Assembly (NCBI GenBank): GCA_033085395.1
Contig: JANQBS010000549.1
Span: 1-14,758 of the forward strand
Direction: 5' to 3'
DNA: 14,758 bases
Origin: Xanthoparmelia taractica
Lineage: Eukaryota; Ascomycota; Lecanoromycetes; Lecanorales; Parmeliaceae
Each line of letters starts with the position of its first letter. The first letter of the stretch is position 1. Below are positions 8,480 to 14,758 of the stretch, piece after piece. Made by a program: the position numbers and the translations under genes. The notes under the pieces are model-generated. The model saw only the letters and a list, made by a program, of their open reading frames with translations. It had not been told where the DNA came from and did not search any database.

Positions 8480-9169
8480 TAAATATAATATAGTTATTAT
8501 AATTATTTAAGCTATTAGAGTATTAAGAAGCTAATTAAAATATATATTAAGATAAATCTTATTATCTTATTTTTTTAAAGATATTTAATTCGAATTAACG
8601 CTTAATATAATTTATAATAGTTAGAGAATTTTTAAAACGCGAATTATTAAGACGATATAAAATTCTTAGAGCTTATTATAATCTTATTTTAAATTCTCTT
8701 ATCTTATTAATTAAAATTAATATTCTTAAATTATATAAATCTTAAAGTTATAAAATAATAATAATAAACGTATATTTAAAAAATATAATAAGAGCTTACT
8801 ATATAAAAAGAAATCGATTTTCTTATAATTAATAATATTTAAATTCTAATAAATCTTTTCTTAAACGCGTATATCTTAAAAAATAAATAAGTTTATAAGA
8901 TTAAGCGTAAACTCTAAGAAGCGATCGTTCGCTATAAGACTTATTAAGTAATATATAACTTCGAATAACGCGAGAGCATAGACTTTAATAAGACTTTTAT
9001 CTTCGTTATTAAATTTATAAGTTATAAAATTATCTTTATTTTAGCGATAATCTTAAATTAAGAACTACAATAGATAAATATTAAAATAATCTTTCTATAT
9101 AATAGCGTAAAAAAAATTATCTACGTTATATAATTTATTAATTTTAAAATTAATAATAAATATAAGATA
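8480..9169 (+). pseudogene. Copia pol relic: GAG-pre-integrase and N-terminal reverse transcriptase
   Basis: Frame 2 at 8495-8560 reads YYNYLSY.SIKKLIKIY, matching the LGHLS..SIKKLIKM part of copia pre-integrase domains. At about 8900-9169 it reads VYKIKRKL-type sequence, then IDFNKTFIFVIKF and, from 9074, INIKIIFLYNSVKKIIYV. These match the copia RT N-terminus (DYNETFA.VVK, MDVKTAFL.G..EEIYVEQP). The catalytic Asp codon in that motif (at 9077) is now AAT (Asn), a G to A change. Only about 400 bases separate the two domains, far less than an integrase core needs. The YVDD part of RT is absent because the element is cut at 9169. Confidence 0.8.
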
Positions 9170-10115
9170 TACGGGCCGAAAAGGTCTGGTATATTTGATG
9201 GGATATCTCATATTATATCGTATTATATCATATTATGAAAGGATATCATGGGGAGGTTATATTAGATTACTTATAAAGATATGAGATGGGAAATTACTAA
9301 TATCATGGAATGATCTAGGAAATTTCTAATACATGTAGGGGTATCTTATAATGTAGATTATTTCCTATATTAGGTGGCGGATAAGATAAGAAAATTCTAG
9401 ATTAATATATAAGTTAGGGCGAAATTAGCTTAAGTAATTGCTTTTCTTTATTATATATTCGAAGATATTAATCTTTATATTATTTATACGAAGCGTGTAA
9501 CTTTAATAACTAAGAATATATAATTATAAAGAATAATTATAAATTCTTTTTATAATGCGAAGAAAGAAGAAGGAAATTTACTATCGTAGAATAGATAGTA
9601 GATTACTATTATAATTAACGTGCTAGTAATTCTTCTAATAATTAAATAAATTAAATACACTAGTAGTAGTAAAAATAACTCGCCAAGCCCTAGATAATTA
9701 CGAAGATCTTTCGTAATACAATATCAAATGCGATAGCGAGCTTAGCTTAATAACGTGATAATAAAGTAAAGTGATAATAATAGCGATAATAAAGTGAAGT
9801 CATAACTAGAATAATAATTAGAATACTTAATAACGTGATGATAAAGTAAAGTAATAACTAGAATAATAATTAGAATACGTTCGCATAATTCTATATAGAG
9901 TAACTTCTTCTATATATAGTATATTTCTTATACCCCTACATATAATATGGGATATCCCTACATATATCAGAAATTTCTTAGACCATTTCATAATATCAGC
10001 ACATCTCCCAGATCATCTCATAAAAATCAAATAATATAATCTCAATATCATATCATATCATGGTATGATATCGATACCCGATATTCCAGACCATTCCAGA
10101 CCTTTCCGACCCGTC
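9170..10115. mobile_element. 946-bp non-autonomous TIR transposon (long, imperfect TIRs) at a copia/gypsy junction
   Basis: The left end reads TACGGGCCGAAAAGGTCTGG and the right end, inverted, reads (G)ACGGGTCGGAAAGGTCTGG. Similarity between the ends continues inward for about 200 bp (for example GAAATTTCTAATACATGTAGGGG against AGAAATTTCTGATATATGTAGGG), so these are long, diverged TIRs. Long TIRs fit Mutator-like or hAT-like non-autonomous elements; no transposase is present. The outermost right base is C instead of A. The flanking octamers ATAAGATA (9162-9169) and GAAAAGAT (10116-10123) do not match as a target duplication. The left flank is copia RT and the right flank is gypsy RT, so this copy sits on a rearrangement. 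The termini keep many CpA/TpG sites, unlike the retroelements on each side. Confidence 0.85.
9746..9877. repeat. Imperfect tandem duplication inside the 946-bp element
   Basis: An 80-bp unit (9746-9825) and a 52-bp unit (9826-9877) both begin CTTAATAACGTGAT and end AACTAGAATAATAATTAGAATA. The longer copy holds an extra 28-bp internal duplication (GATAATAAAGTGAAGT-like). The window ends inside the corresponding part of the copy at 14512. Confidence 0.8.
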
Positions 10116-11300
10116 GAAAAGATAGAACTATAATTAATATTTAAGGTCTAAATAATCTTATTATATTAGATATTCATCTCGTATCTCTTTAAAATAATAT
10201 TATCTTAAAGCTATTTAATTATACTTATCTAATAATACTAAATATAATATTATTCTTCTATTAATAACTTATATATCTCGACTTTCGATATATGCTTATA
10301 ATAGTTACTTATCGCGAGCAAGAAATATTTAATATTTTAATTATAAGATATATAAATTTAATTGCCTACGTATAGAGAAGAATTAATTATATTTTGAGAG
10401 CTCTTAAAGACTTCGTATAGACCTATATTAATAATATTATCGTTAATTTAAAAGTTTCTCTAAGCATATCACTTAAGAAAGCTTTTTTAACTTCTAATTA
10501 AGTATAATATTTTAATCGCCTCTAAAAAGATCTTTCTAAGATATTTAAATATTAATCTACTTAATCGATATATTAATTCTTTAAGAATAATTATTGCAAA
10601 TAATCAATTCAAAGTAATTATTAAGTTAAATTATCCCGTAACTCTTGAAGATTTAAAGCATTACCTTAATCTAATAGACTATCTTCGTAACTTAATCTAT
10701 TACTATATATAGCTTATAGCATCTTTATAAAGTCTTAAGATAAGGCTTTTAAAAGAAGCTTCGTCGAAAGATAATTCTCGTCGTGTCTATTCTTCACGCT
10801 TCAAATTATCTTTATTAATTAAGTTGAAATAAGTAAGTTTTAATAGTCTATAAGTAGCATTATCTTAATCTTCGATACTTATTTATTACGATCTTAATAG
10901 ATTAATTTAAATAAATTTAAATACTTTAAAAGAATTCGGATTTGAAGTATAGGTTTTTTATGTTAAAAATAAAGAACTTAATTCTAACTCGAATAAATAG
11001 TCTTTTCGTATAGTAATTTAAATAATTATATTTTTTTTCTTAAGATCTAACTTAAGTTGAGAAAAACTATTAGTTAATAGAGCTAGAAGTAGTAGACTTT
11101 GTTTAAGTATTTAAGAAAATAAGGTATCTAATAGACTCTTCGAAGTATATTATTATTATTTAAATAGATTATTCTATTATTCTAAATATTATGAGATAAT
11201 TATCGATTATCTTAATAAATTCTATTATAAGAATAAACGTTCGACTTATTAAAGCTTCTTAATTTTCTTAGGCAATTTCGTCTTAATAATCGATATAAGT
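10115..11300 (+). pseudogene. Gypsy RT and RNase H relic
   Basis: Frame 2 from 10115 reads NI.GLNN (RT motif near the DYR.LN box), HREQEIFN-like YREQEIFNILI (10310-10342), then IAYV.RRINYILRALKDFV and YINN at 10424-10435. The last is the YVDD catalytic box with both Asp codons changed to Asn (GAT to AAT). A frame change follows near 10458. Frame 0 continues with ILIASKKIFL, then YPVTLEDLKHYLNLIDYLRN (10632-10691), and GFEV.VFYVKNKE near 10940. Frame 1 has EKNYW-type EKNY..IELEVVDFV (from 11059) and the IIxTDYS RNase H aspartate at 11167. Confidence 0.85.
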
Positions 11301-11599
11301 CTAAAAAAGAGTATATCGTTCTCGATATACTTTTAAGACTTATAAGTATTAATAAAATATCTCTCTCTAATAAGCATAATAAGCTAGATACTCTCTTTAT
11401 TATTATATTTATAAAGATAAGTTCTACCTTTCTTAAAGACCTCGAAGACGACTATAAGATAGACTTATTTTACGTTAGAATCTCTGCTTTAATAGCTAAA
11501 AATAAAAATATTAATAAGAACGTTATCGATCTTTCTTTCGTTCGTAATAGATATATAGATATTATATAGAAATATCAAAATCCTTTCTTTTATGTAAGC

Positions 11600-12350
11600 A
11601 AGCTTATCGACGTGTAGCGTCTTTATATATCTCAAAGCATAATTAAAATTATTCTTGAAATAGCTTATAAAAATAATTATTTAAGATTTAAGAAGTCTTA
11701 TAAAAAGATTTCGAATATTTAATATATTTATAAATTAATTAAACATCTTCGATAGTATATTAGATTCTACTCTTAATGCCTTATTCTTTAAATACGTCGA
11801 TATCGTCCTTATAACTCTTTATAGTCAATCGAGTCTTCGTTAATATCTTTTTATACACTTACTTTAGATTTTATTTTAACACTCCTAAAATTAATAAAGA
11901 AGAAGTTCGATATTATTCTTTTTATAATAGATAAGTTTATAAAAAGAATAACTTTCGTGTCTGATAAAAAGAACTATTCTATCGCTTAATAAGCTGCTAT
12001 ATTATTTAATAAGCTTAATATTATAAACTAAGAAATCTTAAGGATTTTGCTTACGGATTATAATAGAAAGTTTCTTTTTAAGCTTTGATCGAAGCTCTTT
12101 AAAAAGCTCGAAGTGAACTTGCTTTACTTAATTATTTATTATTCTTAGACGAATAAAAGTAGCGAGAGAAGTAATCAAATAGTAGAGATAGCATTACGAT
12201 TTTATCTATATATCATATAGAATCCCGCTCTTTGACCGTTAGTTCTCTTACGAATATAAGCTCTATTTAATAACTCGATCTTAACTACGATTAATAATAA
12301 AATCCTTAACGAACTAACTTACGAATTTTAATTCAATAGATCACTTGATC
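11600..12350 (+). pseudogene. Gypsy integrase relic with intact DD35E spacing
   Basis: Frame 2 reads SFYTLTLDFILTL with the first catalytic Asp at 11867, then IIDKFIKRITFVSDKK, RILLTDYNRKF with the second Asp at 12056, and SSERSNQIVEIALRFY with the Glu at 12164. There are exactly 35 residues between the second Asp and the Glu, the signature of retroviral integrases. The upstream zinc-binding part (about 11600-11860) is badly eroded, though RRYRPYNSL just before the core is readable. Stops replace former Gln/Trp codons throughout. The catalytic residues survive although the frame is dead. Confidence 0.88.
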
Positions 12351-12501
12351 TACTTAGAGGAGTCACTGCATCTCTATTATAGTCTATTATTACCCGCATT
12401 TAGATAGCTAACGTTATTTTATTTGCTCAGATAAATTAAAAACATCACTATAATAGAAAGCATTAACCAATATTTCTTAAGCAAGGCGATTAAGCTTATT
12501 T

Positions 12502-12793
12502 ACGATTATTACGGGTCGGAAAGGTGTGGTATATTTGATGGTATGGGACTAGTTTTTCGAATACCATATCGAAAGGTATGAGATATCCCATACTTCCATT
12601 GAGTTTTTAATAAATATATTACGTGATATTTTTTTATATTATAAAAATACGTAAAAAGCTTAAGCGAACGCTTATATAATTATAAAATTCTATAAATAGA
12701 TTAAAAAGATATAATTTTTAAAAAAAAGTTAAAAAAAAGTTAAAAACGACTATGTTCAACAGATACCACACCTTTCCGACCCGTAACGATTAT
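12502..12793. mobile_element. 276-bp MITE with perfect 23-bp TIRs and 8-bp target-site duplication
   Basis: The element proper spans 12510-12785. Its ends are perfect inverted repeats beginning TACGGGTCGGAAAGGTGTGG and continuing TAT. The octamer ACGATTAT occurs immediately outside both ends (12502-12509 and 12786-12793) as a direct repeat. An 8-bp duplication fits hAT elements and some Mutator-like elements. The interior (for example poly-A tracts near 12720-12745) encodes nothing. It lies inside the gypsy relic between integrase and chromodomain and must have moved with a transposase supplied from elsewhere. TpG and CpA remain common in its ends. Confidence 0.93.
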
Positions 12794-12933
12794 ATAAAGA
12801 CTATTTCATTTCTATCACTACTATTATTATTATTAAGCTATCTTAGTAGTATATCGATTCTTTCGAAATACTATAAAAGATTAACAAATAGATTTATAAA
12901 TTAGCTATCTCAGGGCATTAAAATATATATTCG

Positions 12934-13222
12934 ATTTTTAATATTACTTAATTAGAGCCTGCCCCTACTTCTGGCTCTAATTCATATGGCCGTCCTATCT
13001 CTAATTAATTAGATAATATATATATATAAAAGAGAATACTAATAAGTACAAGTTCTGGGAAGTAGAGCGAATTCTTAATAAGCGAGTCATTCGAAAAGAT
13101 AGAGGCCTTATCACATAGTATCTTATTAGATAATTAAGATACGAATCTAAATATGATTAATGATATAACGTTAAAGATCTCACGAACTCTAATGACTCAA
13201 TACGCCAATATAAGAATATAAT
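12934..13222 (+). pseudogene. Gypsy pol C-terminus with chromodomain relic
   Basis: Just past the MITE, frame 1 reads IFNIT.LEPAPTSGSNSYGR (from 12934), matching the V.SI.QLEP linker of fungal gypsy polyproteins. After an indel, frame 0 reads WEVERILNKRVIRKDRGLIT from 13056, then .YLIR.LRYESKYD and YNVKDLTNSNDSIRQY. This is a chromodomain, with its Tyr-Leu-Ile-Arg-(Trp) core recognisable and one Trp now a stop. It is less mutated than the RT region, keeping TGG, GAG and CCT codons. Confidence 0.85.
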
Positions 13223-13860
13223 TGCTATCGCTAATATCGTTTGATTTACGATATCTCGCAAGTCTAAAAAACATAATTGCCTAACTTAATAAAAGGATTT
13301 GTGAGTCGAATATCTCGCCATCAATGCCAATAGCATTCGAAAATTACACTTAATATTATAGCAAAATATCATATTCTTATGGCACTCACACTATATCTAC
13401 TACCTTATCGCTACATTTAAATAACTCAATAAGTTTTTTCGACCGAGAATACAATTTCCCTTAACTTAATAGCATTTATGTGATTGTTGAAGGGAGATAT
13501 CAATTAATAATTATAGTATTTGTGTTGTTGTTGTGGCATTCTAACTACTTCTACACTATATGCTTTCAGCCGTCAATTTGACCTTATTATTATTAGTCTT
13601 TTAGTAATTTATCGCCAATGCTATAAGTTGATAAGCAAGCGAGATTGCTTATTTTTCTTGTTATTGTAAGATGTTGTCACGATTTTTCTATATATTAATG
13701 TTAAAGGCATTTCAGGAAAGAATATTCCGAGAAGATCGAGGAGGCTAGGCCAAATTTATATTAGTTTCTCAGTATGATCTCCGCCCTGCGGCCCTTAGAA
13801 TTCCATAGACTTTTCAATCATTAATCCCAGACCTTTCCCATGACAGAAGACTAATGTGAT
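13223..13860 (+). other. Probable 3' non-coding end and LTR of the gypsy element, lightly mutated
   Basis: No gene is recognisable. A purine tract GAAGGGAGA (13489-13497) followed by TATCA could be the polypurine tract and a RIP-changed TGTCA LTR start. No second LTR exists in the window to confirm it. Sequence composition recovers here (TTGTGTTGTTGTTGTGG near 13530; CTCCGCCCTGCGGCCC near 13780), so this stretch has largely escaped RIP. Confidence 0.35.
13825..13841 (-). repeat. Possible degenerate transposon terminus
   Basis: TCCCAGACCTTTCCCA is identical to the inner 16 bases of the terminus at 14512-14533 read in the opposite direction, but the following TGACAG replaces the CCCGTA end. 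It may be a decayed R-type end of the same family. A shared 16-mer is unlikely by chance, but no further homology is clear. Confidence 0.35.
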
Positions 13861-14511
13861 AATTAATACTTATAAATATATAAGATAAGATCTTCGATTA
13901 GAAGAGTTAATTAATTATAAAGATAATTTAAGAAGTAAAGTATATTCGAACTCGCATTTATCTATAAAGATAGACGTTTTCTTAAAAAAATATTATTTAT
14001 ATATCGACTTTTTTTCTTCTTTCTCTAAGTTCTTAAAGAAAAACTTTATTTAAATATATTTCTTAAATCGCTATATAAAAGAACTTCGCCGATAATAATT
14101 TAAATTATATTAAATTAATCTTAGAGCTTAGTGAGACTTTTCGTATATATTATAAATTCTCGTAATAATTTAAATCTCTTCGATAGCGATAATAACTATT
14201 TCTCGATCGCACGCGCTGATTCGATCTTTATCTCTAAATAATTAATTTCTAAATTATTATTAAAGTTTATTTTTAAGAAAAAAGAGCTATTTAATTTTTT
14301 AATACGCTCTATATTATTAGCGTTATCTATTTTATTTACTTCTTTATTAAGCTTTAAAGTCTAAGCATTATAATCGAAGAAATTAAATTCTTAATTAATC
14401 TAAACGCACTTAATAAAATTAAAATATTTAAGAGCACTTTTAATTATTAAAGATAAAAACAATAAATATAAGACTTTCTAAAGATATTAGATCTTTAATA
14501 TTACGTCGAAG
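13861..14511. other. AT-rich RIP-mutated sequence without a recognisable gene
   Basis: Stops occur in all frames, residual C and G lie mainly in CpG, and I could not match either strand to a domain. It is probably another repeat relic, since the edge of the next TIR element follows directly. Confidence 0.5.
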
Positions 14512-14758
14512 TACGGGTGGGAAAGGTCTGGGATGGTCTGGGATATGAAGTGTCGATATCATATCATGATATGATATGATATTAAGATTATATTATTTGA
14601 TTTTTATGGGATGATCTAAGAGACGTGCTGGTATCATGAAATAATCTAAGAAATTTCTAATATATGTAGGGATATTTCATGTTATATGCAGGGGTATAAG
14701 AAATATACTATATATAGAAGAAGTTACTCTATATAGAATTATGCGAACGTATTCTAAT
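14512..14758 (-). mobile_element. R-type end of a second copy of the 946-bp TIR element, truncated by window end
   Basis: It begins TACGGGTGGGAAAGGTCTGG and matches the reverse complement of 9869-10115, with about 22 differences over some 245 bases and the last 85 or so identical. It is therefore an inverted copy of the same family whose body continues beyond the window. The expected target octamer is 14504-14511. The lack of length differences argues for relatively recent spread. Confidence 0.93.

Larger units (their letters stand above)
5390..9169 (+). mobile_element. RIP-degraded Ty1/copia retrotransposon, 5' part, truncated on the right
   Basis: Reading through stop codons on the plus strand gives a copia order: LTR-like start, gag, CCHC knuckle, GAG-pre-integrase, then RT. 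Nearly every stop is TAA/TAG at a site explicable as CAA, CAG or TGG after C:G to T:A change. Frame 1 carries gag and the zinc knuckle (about 7030-7780). Frame 2 carries the pre-integrase and RT parts (about 8480-9169), so at least one indel has occurred. The integrase catalytic core seems missing. The element stops abruptly in RT where the TIR transposon begins, with no 3' LTR in the window. It is not functional. Confidence 0.85.
10115..13222 (+). mobile_element. RIP-degraded Ty3/gypsy chromovirus pol, 5' part missing, interrupted by a MITE
   Basis: From the first base after the 946-bp element the plus strand reads, through stops and a few frame changes, RT, RNase H, DD35E integrase and a chromodomain in the standard Ty3/gypsy order. 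Gag, protease and the start of RT are missing. The 276-bp MITE at 12510-12785 is inserted between the integrase and the C-terminal part, and the coding relic resumes after it. No protein can be made. The chromodomain places it among the chromoviruses, whose integrase tails bind modified histones and bias insertion towards heterochromatin. Confidence 0.88.

Noticed and set aside
9420..9745. LTR-like sequence or a second retroelement inside the 946-bp transposon
   Set aside because: Some AT-rich stretches resemble fungal LTRs, but there is no paired copy, primer-binding site or coding sequence, so I cannot support it.
12510..12785. Tc1/mariner-type insertion with a TA target duplication
   Set aside because: TA does flank CGGGTCGG on both sides, but the larger ACGATTAT direct repeat outside TA shows that the TA belongs to the element and the duplication is 8 bp.
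1..12785. Composite transposon bounded by the inverted ends at 1-77 and 12510
   Set aside because: The body of the first element lies to the left and that of the second to the right, and the second has its own complete right end and target duplication, so the interval between is not a mobile unit.
13861..14511. Degraded transposase or gag on the minus strand
   Set aside because: Reading through stops on both strands gave no motif I could match, so I left it as unassigned AT-rich DNA.

Overview
The window looks like a piece of a filamentous ascomycete (Pezizomycotina) genome that has undergone heavy RIP (repeat-induced point mutation). One ordinary gene with two short GT..AG introns (49 and 50 bp) sits on a GC-normal island at roughly 685-3742. 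Nearly everything else is extremely AT-rich, with TpA in excess and CpA/TpG almost gone while CpG persists. Decayed but readable retrotransposon coding sequence lies in that AT-rich DNA. I cannot name the species.

Layout: 1-77 is the end of a terminal-inverted-repeat (TIR) DNA transposon whose body lies outside the window. 369-684 is a fold-back inverted repeat. 685-1562 is the upstream region of the gene. 1563-3488 encodes a fungal PIN-like/auxin efflux carrier-family membrane protein (Ecm3/YNL095C type). 3743-4647 is a second, 905-bp inverted repeat. 4648-5389 is AT-rich relic sequence. 5390-9169 is a RIP-killed Ty1/copia element on the plus strand, running from a probable 5' LTR through gag, CCHC zinc knuckle, GAG-pre-integrase and the first part of RT. 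9170-10115 is a 946-bp TIR element. From 10115 a RIP-killed Ty3/gypsy chromovirus pol (RT, RNase H, DD35E integrase, chromodomain) runs to about 13220. It is interrupted at 12510-12785 by a 276-bp MITE with a clean 8-bp target-site duplication. 13223-14511 holds the probable gypsy 3' end and AT-rich relic sequence. 14512-14758 is the start of another TIR element running off the window.

The only gene I judge functional is the membrane transporter homologue. The rest is a graveyard of nested elements. Three points stand out. A coherent, apparently undescribed TIR transposon family has at least four termini here. The 946-bp copy joins copia on its left to gypsy on its right, so it marks a rearrangement rather than a simple insertion. 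The two large inverted repeats flanking the gene are mutated asymmetrically, with the gene-facing arm less mutated in both. I found no defence system, biosynthetic cluster, RNA gene or CRISPR array.
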